Assembly: GCF_003201655.1 (NCBI RefSeq)
Contig: NZ_QJJU01000002.1
Location: 124,001 to 188,000, forward strand
Source of the DNA: Mycolicibacterium moriokaense
Lineage (GTDB): Bacteria > Actinomycetota > Actinomycetes > Mycobacteriales > Mycobacteriaceae
Reading direction: 5' to 3'
DNA: 64,000 nucleotides
In this document: in pieces, positions 39,208 to 50,903 of the stretch
Numbering within the stretch: the first letter of the stretch is position 1
How the letters are laid out: each line of letters starts with the position of its first letter
Notes under the pieces: model-generated
What the model saw: the letters and a program-made list of their open reading frames with translations, nothing else
What the model was told of the DNA's origin: nothing
Databases searched by the model: none
Program-made: the position numbers and the translations under genes

Positions 39208-40157
39208 CTCGCTTGCCTGTCGCTGATGCGCTGCTGCACCTTTTCGGCGTGGTCCCGCATCTCCTGGGTGATCTCGAAGTGGCCACCGAACTCGTTGAGA
39301 TATCCGGGCGCGTAGTTCGGGTCCGGCAGCACCTGGCGCAGCCACCGATATGGCTTGCGGCGCCGCCATTCTCGCGGATAGCCGACCGACACCTCTTCGA
39401 AGCGCACGCCGTCGTACCAAGTCGTGCGCGGGATGTGCAGGTGGCCGTAGACCGAGCAGATCGCGTTGTAGCGGGTGTGCCAATCGGCGGTGGCGGTGGT
39501 GCCGCACCACAGCGCGAATTCCGGGTAGAACATCGCATCGCACGGCTCGCGCACCATCGGGAAGTGATTCACCAGCACCGTCGGCGTCATCCAGTCGAGG
39601 TCATCCAGCCGCTTGCGGGTGTAGGAGAGCCGGTCACGGCACCACGCATCGCGGGTCGCGTAGGGCTCCGATGACAGAAGGAACTCGTCGGTGCCGACGA
39701 CGTTCTTCTCGCGAGCGATGGCCAGCCCCTCGGCCTTTGTCGCCGCGCCCTGCGGGAGAAAGGTGTAGTCGTAAAGCAGGAACATCGGCACGATGGTCGC
39801 CGGGCCGCCCTCCTCGGTCCACACCGGGAACGGGTGCTCGGGGGTGATGATGCCCATCTCGTCGCACATGTTGACCAGGTAGTCGTACCGGGCCTTACCG
39901 AAGATCTGCATCGGATCCCGGTTGGTGGTCCACAGCTCATGATTGCCCGGCACCCAAATGACCTTGGCGAACCGTTTGCGAAGCAGGTCCAGCGACCAGT
40001 GGATCTCATCGGTCCGCTCGCCGACGTCCCCTGCGACGATCAACCAGTCGTCTGGTGTGGCCGGATGCAGCGACTCGGTCACCGGTTTGTTGCCAGTGTG
40101 ACCCGTGTGCAGGTCGCTGATCGCCCAAAGTGTGGGTTGGCGGCCGTCACGTGTCAC
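39204..40157 (-). CDS. pptH: Metallophosphoesterase PptH (phosphopantetheinyl hydrolase)
   Basis: The 317-residue calcineurin-like phosphoesterase corresponds to Rv2795c. Metal motifs are ISDLHTGH, GDVGE, PGNHELW, LVNHFPM and VYGHLH. In M. tuberculosis this enzyme removes phosphopantetheine from carrier proteins, opposing PptT. The GTG at 40157 is supported by TAGGCT (40171-40166) 8 nt upstream, against an open frame to 40202. It is the first gene of pptH-pptT-truB. Confidence 0.92.
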   Translation of the reverse strand: MTRDGRQPTLWAISDLHTGHTGNKPVTESLHPATPDDWLIVAGDVGERTDEIHWSLDLLRKRFAKVIWVPGNHELWTTNRDPMQIFGKARYDYLVNMCDEMGIITPEHPFPVWTEEGGPATIVPMFLLYDYTFLPQGAATKAEGLAIAREKNVVGTDEFLLSSEPYATRDAWCRDRLSYTRKRLDDLDWMTPTVLVNHFPMVREPCDAMFYPEFALWCGTTATADWHTRYNAICSVYGHLHIPRTTWYDGVRFEEVSVGYPREWRRRKPYRWLRQVLPDPNYAPGYLNEFGGHFEITQEMRDHAEKVQQRISDRQAR

Positions 40158-40165
40158 AGCCGACC

Positions 40166-40171
40166 AGCCTA
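40166..40171 (-). promoter_or_regulatory. -10 element of leaderless pptH-pptT-truB mRNA
   Basis: TAGGCT on the minus strand, 8 nt before the GTG at 40157; it lies inside the longer open frame and therefore argues for the shorter start. Confidence 0.55.
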
Positions 40172-40287
40172 CTTGCGATACCGTCGGCACCCGGTCCGGC
40201 AATTAGAACATGTTCCTGTTTCCCGTCCGGGCCGCTGCGGCGGACCGCTACACTCCCCGGCAGGGTCGGACCGACGTAAGGGGTTTG

Positions 40288-40872
40288 ATGGCCGCCAAAC
40301 TGCGCGTCCTTTCGGCGCTGTGCGCGCTGGTCGCGGCGGTGATCGTGGTCTGGCAGGCCAACCCGGCCGGCCCGGTCGCCGCAGGCGGTGTCGAGCTGCG
40401 CTCCACGGCCGCTCCCATGTCCGACGTGTCGACGACGATCAAGTGGCCGGTGGTCGAAACCGTCAACCCGCGGCCATTCAACCCATGCGAGGACATTCCT
40501 CTCGACGTGGTCAAGCGGATCGGCCTGGCCGTTACGCCGCCAATTCCCGAGGACGGCCTGCGCTGCCACTACGACGCCGGTAACTACCAGATTGCGGTCG
40601 AGGCCTTCGTCTGGCGCACCTACGAGCAAACGCTTCCGCCCGATGCCGTCGAGCTCGATATCAACGGCCATCGTGCGGCCCAGTACTGGGTCATGAAGCC
40701 GACGGACTGGAACGACCGCTGGTGGGTCACCTGCATGATCGCGTTCAAGACCAGCTACGGCGTCATTCAGCAGTCGCTGTTCTACTCACCGATCGAGTCC
40801 GCCGACAATCCCGACTGCCTGCAGACCAACCTGCAGCGCGCGCGTGAGCTCAGCCCGTCCTACATCTACTGA
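40288..40872 (+). CDS. DUF3558-type exported protein
   Basis: The product has 194 residues. The N-terminus has a hydrophobic signal/anchor (about 5-24, LSALCALVAAVIVVWQ); the exported domain shows the DUF3558 pattern FNPCEDIPLDVVKRIGL, LRCHYDAGNYQIAVEAF and a C-terminal DNPDCLQTN, giving likely disulphides. No good lipobox is seen, although many relatives are lipoproteins. It occupies the place of lppV in M. tuberculosis. The ATG at 40288 with AAGGGG 6 nt before it is preferred over 40210. Function unknown. Confidence 0.78.
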   Translation: MAAKLRVLSALCALVAAVIVVWQANPAGPVAAGGVELRSTAAPMSDVSTTIKWPVVETVNPRPFNPCEDIPLDVVKRIGLAVTPPIPEDGLRCHYDAGNYQIAVEAFVWRTYEQTLPPDAVELDINGHRAAQYWVMKPTDWNDRWWVTCMIAFKTSYGVIQQSLFYSPIESADNPDCLQTNLQRARELSPSYIY

Positions 40873-40897
40873 ACACAGTCCCACCGCGGCGGGTGAG

Positions 40898-40903
40898 TAA
40901 TCT
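40898..40903 (+). promoter_or_regulatory. -10 element of leaderless CocE-like gene mRNA
   Basis: TAATCT, 7 nt before the GTG at 40911. Confidence 0.6.
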
Positions 40904-40910
40904 TCGTTAG

Positions 40911-42581
40911 GTGAGCGCAGTATCTACCGCCGTCTCGTCGACACCGCCCCGCTCGAGGTTCAAGCAGTTCGCAGGTCGCGCCGTCAGCTCCCTGCTGAAG
41001 CTTCCGCCGCACACCACCGAGTACACGGTGCATCACGGGCTGCGTGTGCCGATGCGCGACGGCGTCGACCTGATCGCCGACCACTACAAACCCGCGACGA
41101 CGAATCCGGCGGGCACGCTGCTGGTGCGCGGACCCTACGGACGCGGCTGGCCGTTCTCGATGCTGTTCTCGCGTGTCTACGCGTCGCGGGGCTACCACGT
41201 CGTCTTCCAGAGCGTCCGCGGAACCTTCGGCTCCGGAGGCGAATTCGAGCCGATGGTGCACGAGATCGCCGACGGGGCCGACACCGCCGCCTGGCTGCGC
41301 GACCAACCATGGTTCACCGGTTCGTTCGCCACCATCGGCCTGTCCTACCTGGGTTTCACGCAGTGGGCCATGCTGACCGATCCGCCGCCCGAAATGAAGG
41401 CCGCCGTGATCATCGTCGGCCCACACGACCTCAGCGCCCCGCGCTGGGGCACCGGTTCGTTCGGGCTCAACGACTTCCTCGGGTGGAGCGACTTGGTCGC
41501 CCACCAGGAGGAGCCCAGATTCCGCGCCCTGGTTCGGCAAGTGCTGGCGAAACGCGCGCTCGCGAAGGCGACGAGCGCGCTGCCGGTCGGGGAGGCTGGC
41601 CGGGCTCTGCTCGGCACGGGCGCGCACTGGTGGGAATCCTGGCTTGAGCATCCCGATCACAACGACCCGCATTGGGCGCGGCTGCAACTGCATCAGGCGC
41701 TGGAGCGCAGTGAGATTCCGGTGCTGCTGCTCAGCGGGTGGCAGGACCTGTTCCTCGAGCAGACGCTGGCTCAGTACCGACGCCTTCGTGAGCGTGAAGT
41801 GCCCGTCGCCGTGACGATCGGACCGTGGACCCACACGCAGCTGATGAGCAAGGGTGGTCCCACAGTCGTCCGAGAATCGTTGGGCTGGTTGAGCACTCAC
41901 CTTTCAGGAACCGGCACTCCTGCACGCGAGCCGGTGCGCATCCACGTCAACGGCCACGAATGGAGGGACCTGCCTGACTGGCCGCCCGCGATGCCCGAAC
42001 GGGTGCTGTACCTACAGCCGACCGGCCGCCTCGGCGACGCGGTGCCGCCGGATACGGCGCCCGCGTCGAGATTCACGTATAACCCCGCGGACCCCACGCC
42101 TACGGTCGGCGGGCGGCTTCTGTCACCGGAGGGTGGTTATCGCAACGACACCCGACTGGCCGAGCGCGCCGATGTGCTCACGTTCACCGGCGACGTCCTT
42201 TCGTCCGATCTGTATGTCGTCGGAAGCCCGGCCATCGAGCTGTCGCATTCGTGCGACAACCGCTACAACGACCTGTTCGTCCGGATCAGCGAGGTGGATG
42301 CGCGGGGCCGTTCCCACAATGTGAGCGACGGATATCTGCGCGCGACACCGGATTCCCGCACCGTGCGCATCGAACTGGACGCGGTCGCACACCGGTTCAA
42401 GGCCGGTTCACGCATCCGGGTGTTGATCGCCGGCGGATCGCACCCGCGGTTCGCGCGCAACCTCGGCACCGGGGAACCACTGATCAATGGGCGGCGGCTG
42501 GCGTCGGCCACGCACACGGTGCACCTCGGCGAGGGTGGCACCTCGCGACTCGTGCTGCCCGCGGGCCCGCGCCTCCCCTAG
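40911..42581 (+). CDS. CocE/NonD-family serine hydrolase (Rv2800-like)
   Basis: This 556-residue X-Pro dipeptidyl-peptidase-like hydrolase has an alpha/beta-hydrolase core with GTFGSGGEF, nucleophile Ser in GLSYLGFTQW, Asp in LSGWQDLFLEQ, and His in GPWTHTQL; the C-terminal jelly-roll domain (about 340-550) is typical. The substrate is unknown; relatives act as acylases and esterases. The GTG is preceded by TAATCT (40898-40903) at 7 nt, so leaderless. The stop overlaps the DUF1802 stop (CTAG). Confidence 0.9.
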   Translation: MSAVSTAVSSTPPRSRFKQFAGRAVSSLLKLPPHTTEYTVHHGLRVPMRDGVDLIADHYKPATTNPAGTLLVRGPYGRGWPFSMLFSRVYASRGYHVVFQSVRGTFGSGGEFEPMVHEIADGADTAAWLRDQPWFTGSFATIGLSYLGFTQWAMLTDPPPEMKAAVIIVGPHDLSAPRWGTGSFGLNDFLGWSDLVAHQEEPRFRALVRQVLAKRALAKATSALPVGEAGRALLGTGAHWWESWLEHPDHNDPHWARLQLHQALERSEIPVLLLSGWQDLFLEQTLAQYRRLREREVPVAVTIGPWTHTQLMSKGGPTVVRESLGWLSTHLSGTGTPAREPVRIHVNGHEWRDLPDWPPAMPERVLYLQPTGRLGDAVPPDTAPASRFTYNPADPTPTVGGRLLSPEGGYRNDTRLAERADVLTFTGDVLSSDLYVVGSPAIELSHSCDNRYNDLFVRISEVDARGRSHNVSDGYLRATPDSRTVRIELDAVAHRFKAGSRIRVLIAGGSHPRFARNLGTGEPLINGRRLASATHTVHLGEGGTSRLVLPAGPRLP

Positions 42582-43132
42582 CCGACTGAGTTACGGACGC
42601 GCTGCGCGATCTCCTGCAGTGTGGCCTCGTCGTGTACCGGTGCCGCCCAGGTCGGGTCGGCTGGAAGGGGTACCCAGCTCTTGCAGCCCGCGTACTCGGG
42701 TGTGCGAACCAGCCGCAGCGGCTCGACGAGCGGACTGGCCTGCACCACCAGCACGGTCAGCCGGTGCTTCGGCCGGAAGTCGAGCCGGTCCTCGCGGACC
42801 GAATCTGCGGTCCAGATGTGAAACGGCGCGATCTCGTCTAGCGCATCAGGCTGGTTGACCTCAACGGCCGCAACCACTTTGGCGCCCGCCCGGATCACCA
42901 GCGCGTCGTCGGTGCTGTCGGCCGCCGCTGCGTCGAGCAGGTCACGATGTTCGGGCCGCACCCGCTCGGCGTGGCTGTGCGCGACTGTCGGAAACAGCAG
43001 GAACCGCGAAGCCGTTACCGCGAAGCGCTTTTCGTGAATGCCACCCTTGCGCAGCAGCACGGTCTGGCGGCCGTCGAGCATCGCGTGCACTGCCGCGCTC
43101 CACTCCTTCAGCGCGGATTGGGTGAGCGTCAC
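42578..43132 (-). CDS. DUF1802 protein
   Basis: The 184-residue protein has the DUF1802 pattern ALKEWSAAVHAMLDGRQTVLLRKGGIHEKRF, FLLFPTVAHSHAE and HRLTVLVVQASPL. It is probably a single-domain cytoplasmic protein; no function is known. It starts at GTG 3 bp after the DUF2277 stop, so the two are one operon. The combination HSHAE/HEKRF suggests possible metal or nucleotide contacts, which is speculation. Confidence 0.8.
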   Translation of the reverse strand: MTLTQSALKEWSAAVHAMLDGRQTVLLRKGGIHEKRFAVTASRFLLFPTVAHSHAERVRPEHRDLLDAAAADSTDDALVIRAGAKVVAAVEVNQPDALDEIAPFHIWTADSVREDRLDFRPKHRLTVLVVQASPLVEPLRLVRTPEYAGCKSWVPLPADPTWAAPVHDEATLQEIAQRVRNSVG

Positions 43133-43135
43133 CCG

Positions 43136-43402
43136 TCACGCCAGATTCAGGCGGGCCCGCACTTCCGGCCGCCGAAGCGGAGGCACGGTCTTTGGCGGTT
43201 GACGTCGCGGTTGTAAGCGGGACAGCAGCCGGGTGGTGACTTCGGTGACCTCGCCGACGGCGGTTTCGAAGGCTTCGACGTTGGCGCCCGTCGGCCGGGT
43301 CATTCCGCTGACCTTGCGGACGTACTGACGCGCGGCCGCCTCGATCTCCTCGGCGGTCGCTGCCGGTTCCAGGCCGCGCAGCTCGGTGATATTTCGGCAC
43401 AT
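43136..43402 (-). CDS. DUF2277 protein
   Basis: The 88-residue protein begins MCRNITELRGLEPAAT, the defining DUF2277 N-terminus with Cys2-Arg3-Asn4. A helical middle is followed by a basic Pro-rich tail. Function unknown. The ATG at 43402 is fixed by TATCGT (43415-43410) 7 nt upstream, on a -10 shared with the divergent echA gene; an upstream in-frame codon at 43411 lies inside that promoter. Confidence 0.85.
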   Translation of the reverse strand: MCRNITELRGLEPAATAEEIEAAARQYVRKVSGMTRPTGANVEAFETAVGEVTEVTTRLLSRLQPRRQPPKTVPPLRRPEVRARLNLA

Positions 43403-43409
43403 AGTGCCC

Positions 43410-43419
43410 ACGATAGGTT
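43410..43419. promoter_or_regulatory. Symmetric bidirectional -10 shared by DUF2277 and echA16
   Basis: In ACGATAGGTT the plus strand reads TAGGTT (43414-43419), 6 nt before the echA16 ATG at 43426, and the minus strand reads TATCGT (43415-43410), 7 nt before the DUF2277 ATG at 43402. The same TA base pairs serve both -10 elements, and both mRNAs would be leaderless. Confidence 0.65.
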
Positions 43420-43425
43420 GATCTC

Positions 43426-44184
43426 ATGACCGACGCCGACGTCCTGCTCATCGAGACCCAAGACCGGATTCGCACTCTGACGCTGAACCGGCCGCAGGCC
43501 CGCAATGCGCTATCGAGTGAGCTGCGCAAGCGCTTCTTTCAGGCGCTTCGCGACGCGGAGGCCGACGATGACGTCGACGTCGTCATCCTGACCGGCGCTG
43601 ACCCGGTGTTCTGTGCAGGCCTGGACCTCAAGGAACTCGGCGACTCGTCGCAGCTTCCTGACATCTCGCCGCAGTGGCCGCCGATGACCAAGCCGGTGAT
43701 CGGCGCGATCAACGGCGCCGCCGTCACCGGTGGTCTCGAGTTCGCGCTGTACTGCGACATCCTCATTGCGTCCGAGCAGGCCCGCTTCGCAGACACTCAC
43801 GCTCGGGTCGGACTCCTGCCAACTTGGGGACTGAGCGTGCGCCTGCCGCAGAAGGTCGGCGTCGGCATGGCTCGCCGGATGAGCCTGACGGGTGACTACC
43901 TGTCGGCCGCCGACGCGCTTCGGGCCGGGTTGGTCACCGAGGTGGTGCCGCACGAGGAACTGTTGCCGACGGCACGGCGGGTCGCGGCCTCGATCGTGGG
44001 CAACAACCAGAAGGCCGTGCGCGCGCTGCTGGGCTCCTACCACCGCATCGACGCGGCGCAGACAGACCCGGGACTGTGGATCGAAGCGATGTCGGCGAAA
44101 CAGTGGATGAACGCCGCAACGGGAAACGACATCGCCGCCAATCGCGACGCCGTGCTGCAACGGGGACGCGCACAGGTGCGCTGA
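43426..44184 (+). CDS. echA16: Enoyl-CoA hydratase/isomerase family protein (EchA16-like)
   Basis: This 252-residue crotonase has the oxyanion loop CAGLDLKELG, INGAAVTGGLEFALYCDI and DTHARVGLLPTWGLSVRLPQKVG. It corresponds to Rv2831. The catalytic position after the GG of the TGGLEF loop has Glu. It hydrates or isomerises an enoyl-CoA whose identity is unknown. The leaderless start is fixed by TAGGTT. The methyltransferase gene follows 19 bp downstream. Confidence 0.88.
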   Translation: MTDADVLLIETQDRIRTLTLNRPQARNALSSELRKRFFQALRDAEADDDVDVVILTGADPVFCAGLDLKELGDSSQLPDISPQWPPMTKPVIGAINGAAVTGGLEFALYCDILIASEQARFADTHARVGLLPTWGLSVRLPQKVGVGMARRMSLTGDYLSAADALRAGLVTEVVPHEELLPTARRVAASIVGNNQKAVRALLGSYHRIDAAQTDPGLWIEAMSAKQWMNAATGNDIAANRDAVLQRGRAQVR

Positions 44185-44203
44185 ATTTTCGTACGCTGCG
44201 AGG

Positions 44204-44773
44204 GTGAACAAAGCGCACGAGGCCTGCGGCGGCGACGAGTGGCGGCAGGCGATACGAGACGTCATCCTGCCCTGGGCGTTGGGCGAGACCGACCTCGGCG
44301 ACGACGTGCTGGAGGTCGGACCCGGCTACGGCGCGACGACCGACGTGCTCAGCCAGTCGGTGACGCGGCTCACCTCGGTCGAGATCGACGACGACCTCGC
44401 GGCGATGTTGACGGACCGCTTCGCCGACGTGCCGTCGGTGCAGATCGTGCACGGCGACGCCACATCGCTCTCCTACCCCGACGACAGCTTCTCCGGCGCG
44501 GCATGCTTCACGATGCTGCACCACGTCCCGACCAAGGAGCTTCAGGATCGGCTGTTCGCCGAGGTCGCCCGGGTGCTGCGGCCCGGCGCACCGCTGGTCG
44601 CAAGCGACAGCCTGGCCAGCGAGGAGCTCAAGACCCATCACGAGGACGACACATACAACCCCGTCGACCCGGCGACGCTGGCTGCCCGGTTGGCGACCGC
44701 AGGTTTTGAGAACGTCGCGGTGCGGACCAACCCGTACGGCTGGGCGGCCATAGCTCGGGCGACGAAAAATTGA
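44204..44773 (+). CDS. Class I SAM-dependent methyltransferase
   Basis: The 189-residue protein has motif I VLEVGPGYGATTDVL, acidic strand VEIDDDL, motif II VHGDATSLSYPDDSFSGAACFTMLHHV, and VLRPGAPLVASD, the type found in methyltransferase_11 proteins. The substrate is unknown. TACGCT (44192-44197) lies 6 nt before the GTG, so it has its own leaderless promoter despite following echA16 closely. It is convergent with dinF, 40 bp apart. Confidence 0.87.
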   Translation: MNKAHEACGGDEWRQAIRDVILPWALGETDLGDDVLEVGPGYGATTDVLSQSVTRLTSVEIDDDLAAMLTDRFADVPSVQIVHGDATSLSYPDDSFSGAACFTMLHHVPTKELQDRLFAEVARVLRPGAPLVASDSLASEELKTHHEDDTYNPVDPATLAARLATAGFENVAVRTNPYGWAAIARATKN

Positions 44774-44813
44774 TCTACGAAAAAGGGTAATCGGGACGAG
44801 CAGCTCGGAGCAG

Positions 44814-47620
<2,807 letters not shown>

Positions 47621-47632
47621 AAAAGGCCGCTC

Positions 47633-50386
47633 CTACCCTCGCTCTTTTTCTACCAACTCGTACGTCTCGATGACGTCGCCTTCCTTGATGTCGGAATAGG
47701 TCAGCGTCAAACCGCACTCGTACCCGTCGCGCACCTCGGTGACGTCGTCCTTCTCACGCCGCAGCGATGACACGGTCATGGTCTCGGCAACCACGACGTT
47801 GTCGCGTAACAGCCGCGCCTTGGAGTTGCGGCGAATGATGCCGGAGGTGACCAGGCAGCCGGCGATGTTGCCGACCTTCGACGACCGGAAGATCGCGCGG
47901 ATCTCGGCCCTGCCGAGTTCCTTCTCCTCGTAGACCGGCTTGAGCATGCCCTTGAGCGCGCTCTCGATCTCGTCGATGGCCTGGTAGATCACCGAGTAGT
48001 AGCGGATCTCCACGCCCTCGCGGTTGGCCAACTCGGTCGCCTTGCCCTCGGCGCGGACGTTGAACCCGATGATGATCGCGTCCGACGCCGACGCCAGGTT
48101 GACGTTGGTCTCGGTAACCCCACCGACGCCGCGGTCAATGACGCGAAGCTCGACCTCGTCGTCGACCTGGATATTCAGCAGGGCTTCCTCCAGCGCCTCG
48201 ACCGTGCCGGCGTTGTCGCCCTTGAGGATGAGGTTCAGCTGGCTGGTTTCCTTCAGCGCCGAATCCAGATCCTCGAGGCTGATCCGCTTGCGGGTACGGG
48301 CGGCCAGCGCGTTGCGCTTGCGTGCGCTACGCCGGTCGGCGATCTGCCTGGCGATGCGATCCTCGTCGACGACAAGGAAGTTGTCACCGGCGCCTGGCAC
48401 CGACGTGAAGCCGATGACCTGCACCGGCCGCGACGGCAGCGCCGCCTCGACGTCCTCGCCGTGCTCGTCGACCATGCGTCGGACGCGACCGTAGGCATCG
48501 CCCGCCACCACCGAGTCGCCGACGTGCAGCGTTCCGCGGGTAATAAGCACGGTCGCCACCGGTCCTCGACCGCGGTCGAGGTGCGCCTCGATCGCCACAC
48601 CCTGGGCCTCCATATCGGGGTTGGCCCGCAGGTCCAGCGCGGCGTCGGCGGTCAGCACGACCGCCTCGAGCAGGGCCTCGATGTTGGTGCCCTGCTTTGC
48701 CGAGATGTCGACGAACATGGTGTCGCCGCCGAAGTCCTCGGCCACCAGGTTGTATTCGGTGAGCTGCGCCCGGATCTTGGCCGGGTCGGCGCCTTCCTTG
48801 TCGATCTTGTTGACCGCCACCACGATCGGCACGTCGGCGGCCTGCGCGTGGTTGATGGCCTCCACCGTCTGCGGCATAACGCCGTCGTCGGCGGCGACCA
48901 CCAGGATCGCGATATCGGTGGCCTTCGCACCGCGGGCACGCATGGCGGTGAACGCCTCGTGACCCGGAGTGTCGATGAAGGTGATCGGCCGTATCGTGCC
49001 GTCGAGGTCGACCTCGACCTGGTATGCGCCGATGTGCTGGGTGATGCCGCCTGCTTCTTCCTCGCGGACGTTGGCCTTACGGATCGTGTCCAGCAGTCGG
49101 GTCTTGCCGTGGTCGACGTGACCCATGACGGTCACCACCGGCGGACGGGTCTCGAGATCGTCCTCGCCACCCTCGTCCTCGCCGTACGTGAGGTCGAAGG
49201 ACTCCAGCAGCTCGCGGTCCTCGTCCTCCGGCGACACCACCTGGACGACGTAGTTCATCTCGCCGCCGAGCAGCTCGAGGGTCTCGTCGCCGACAGACTG
49301 CGTCGCGGTCACCATCTCGCCGAGGTTGAACAGCGCCTGCACCAGAGCGGCCGGGTTGGCGTCGATCTTCTCGGCGAAGTCGCTCAGCGACGCGCCACGG
49401 GCCAGCCGGATGGTCTCGCCGTTGCCGTGCGGCAACCGCACGCCACCGACGACCGGCGCCTGCATGTTCTCGTATTCGGCGCGTTTGGCCCGCTTCGACT
49501 TGCGGCCGCGCTTCGGGGCGCCGCCGGGACGACCGAAGGCGCCCGCAGCTCCGCCGCGCTGGCCAGGGCGTCCACCACCGCCGCCTCCTGGACGACCGCG
49601 GTAGCCGCCAGCTGCGGGAGCACCGCCACCACCGCCAGGGCCACCGGCACCGCCTGGACCACCTCCACCGCGGTAGTTACCGCCACCACCGCCGGCGCCA
49701 CCTGGACGGCCACCGGCGCCTGCGCCGGGACCACGACCACCAGGGCCGGGCCGGGCGCCACCGGGGGCAGGTCGGGCGCCACCGGGACGACCGGAAGGAG
49801 CGGGACGGGAGGAGCCACCGGGACGCGGGGGCATATTGCCCGGCGACATACCGGGCCGCGGGGCGCCGGGACGGGGTGCCTGTGGACGCGGAATCGGCCG
49901 CTCGACCGGCTGAGCCGAGGAGAACGGGTTGTTGCCGACGCGCGGGGTACGCGCGGCAGGCTTCGGCGCAGCGGGCGCGGGGCCGGGCCTCGGACCAGGC
50001 GTTGCGCCGGGGGCCGGAGCCGGGCTGGCCGGTGTCTCCACCGGAGGCGCGGCCGCAGCCGCAGCGGGCGCGGCAGGCGGTTCCGCGGGCGCCGCGGGGG
50101 CAGCCGGGGCGGCCGGGGCCGCGGGCTTGGCTGCGGCGGGCGCTGCAGCGGGGGCGGCCTTTGCCACGGCGGGCTTGGCCGGCGAGCCGTTGCCGTCGGT
50201 CTTGACCTTCTGGGCGGCTGGTTTCGAGCCGCCGAATGACTCGCGCAGTCGACGCGCGACGGGCGCCTCCACTGTGGAGGACGCTGATTTGACGAATTCG
50301 CCCTGATCGTTCAGCCGGGCGAGGACTTCCTTACTGGTGACACCGAGTTCCTTGGCCAACTCGTGCACGCGGGCCTTACCTGCCAC
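47633..50386 (-). CDS. infB: Translation initiation factor IF-2
   Basis: The 917-residue GTPase places initiator tRNA on the ribosome. The N-terminal IF2_N domain (about 1-55) is followed by an Ala/Pro-rich (about 60-160) and a Gly/Arg/Pro-rich (about 180-300) low-complexity linker, a second IF2_N (about 315-380), then the G domain with GHVDHGKT at 421-428, DTPGHEAF and NKID, and domains II-IV. The GTG start has Shine-Dalgarno AGGAGA. It corresponds to Rv2839c. Confidence 0.97.
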   Translation of the reverse strand: MAGKARVHELAKELGVTSKEVLARLNDQGEFVKSASSTVEAPVARRLRESFGGSKPAAQKVKTDGNGSPAKPAVAKAAPAAAPAAAKPAAPAAPAAPAAPAEPPAAPAAAAAAPPVETPASPAPAPGATPGPRPGPAPAAPKPAARTPRVGNNPFSSAQPVERPIPRPQAPRPGAPRPGMSPGNMPPRPGGSSRPAPSGRPGGARPAPGGARPGPGGRGPGAGAGGRPGGAGGGGGNYRGGGGPGGAGGPGGGGGAPAAGGYRGRPGGGGGGRPGQRGGAAGAFGRPGGAPKRGRKSKRAKRAEYENMQAPVVGGVRLPHGNGETIRLARGASLSDFAEKIDANPAALVQALFNLGEMVTATQSVGDETLELLGGEMNYVVQVVSPEDEDRELLESFDLTYGEDEGGEDDLETRPPVVTVMGHVDHGKTRLLDTIRKANVREEEAGGITQHIGAYQVEVDLDGTIRPITFIDTPGHEAFTAMRARGAKATDIAILVVAADDGVMPQTVEAINHAQAADVPIVVAVNKIDKEGADPAKIRAQLTEYNLVAEDFGGDTMFVDISAKQGTNIEALLEAVVLTADAALDLRANPDMEAQGVAIEAHLDRGRGPVATVLITRGTLHVGDSVVAGDAYGRVRRMVDEHGEDVEAALPSRPVQVIGFTSVPGAGDNFLVVDEDRIARQIADRRSARKRNALAARTRKRISLEDLDSALKETSQLNLILKGDNAGTVEALEEALLNIQVDDEVELRVIDRGVGGVTETNVNLASASDAIIIGFNVRAEGKATELANREGVEIRYYSVIYQAIDEIESALKGMLKPVYEEKELGRAEIRAIFRSSKVGNIAGCLVTSGIIRRNSKARLLRDNVVVAETMTVSSLRREKDDVTEVRDGYECGLTLTYSDIKEGDVIETYELVEKERG

Positions 50387-50454
50387 TACATCTCCTGTCT
50401 AAGAGGCGACAGCAGTGGTTAGGCGCCGCGCCTCGGGTTAGCTATGACGCATGG

Positions 50455-50823
50455 TCATCGGGACTTCACGGTGTGCTCATGTTCTTCGCTACCTGTTCTC
50501 TTGCCGGGTGCATCAAGCTCTTCATACGCACTGAAGTGCTCTAACACCCCGGTTACGTCCGGTGAACCGGTGATGCGCAGCGCTCGTGCGAATGCTCGCC
50601 GCCGAACTGCTGCGTCCAGGCACTGCGGATCGGGATGCAACCAGGCACCCCGCCCCGGCAGTTTTCTCGCTGGGTCAACGGTCACGGCTTGTGCGCCATT
50701 CCCGTCGACAGCGACCACTCGAAGCAGTTCAACGGCCAGCTCTCGCTTCCGGCAGCCAATGCACGTCCGAACCGGTCCATCTGGTCGTCGATGCGCAGCA
50801 GCCGAAGTCTCGCGCTGGATCAC
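50455..50823 (-). CDS. ylxR: YlxR-family protein
   Basis: This 122-residue small nucleic-acid-binding-like protein is encoded between nusA and infB, as usual. VRTCIGCRKRELAVELLRVV and the LPGRGAWLHPDPQCLDAAVRRRAFARALR block define YlxR (DUF448). A regulatory role with RNase P or nucleoid has been proposed in other bacteria. The GTG is preceded by TAGACT (50834-50829) at 5 nt, suggesting a leaderless internal promoter in addition to the operon transcript. Confidence 0.88.
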   Translation of the reverse strand: MIQRETSAAAHRRPDGPVRTCIGCRKRELAVELLRVVAVDGNGAQAVTVDPARKLPGRGAWLHPDPQCLDAAVRRRAFARALRITGSPDVTGVLEHFSAYEELDAPGKRTGSEEHEHTVKSR

Positions 50824-50903
50824 AGCTGAGTCTACCGTCCCGGTGCCTGCGAACTGAAACTGCGGTGCTGGTCGTGGGGGCTGGGCCCACCCGCAGGGCC
50901 GGA

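Noticed and set aside
49500..50230. Gly/Pro/Ala-rich low complexity of infB as an inserted repeat element
   Set aside because: Long disordered linkers between IF2_N domains are normal for actinobacterial IF-2.
48461..50239. 592-residue plus-strand ORF opposite infB
   Set aside because: It is a repetitive Ala/Thr/Gly/Arg frame created by the GC-rich linker and codon bias of infB, with no independent support.
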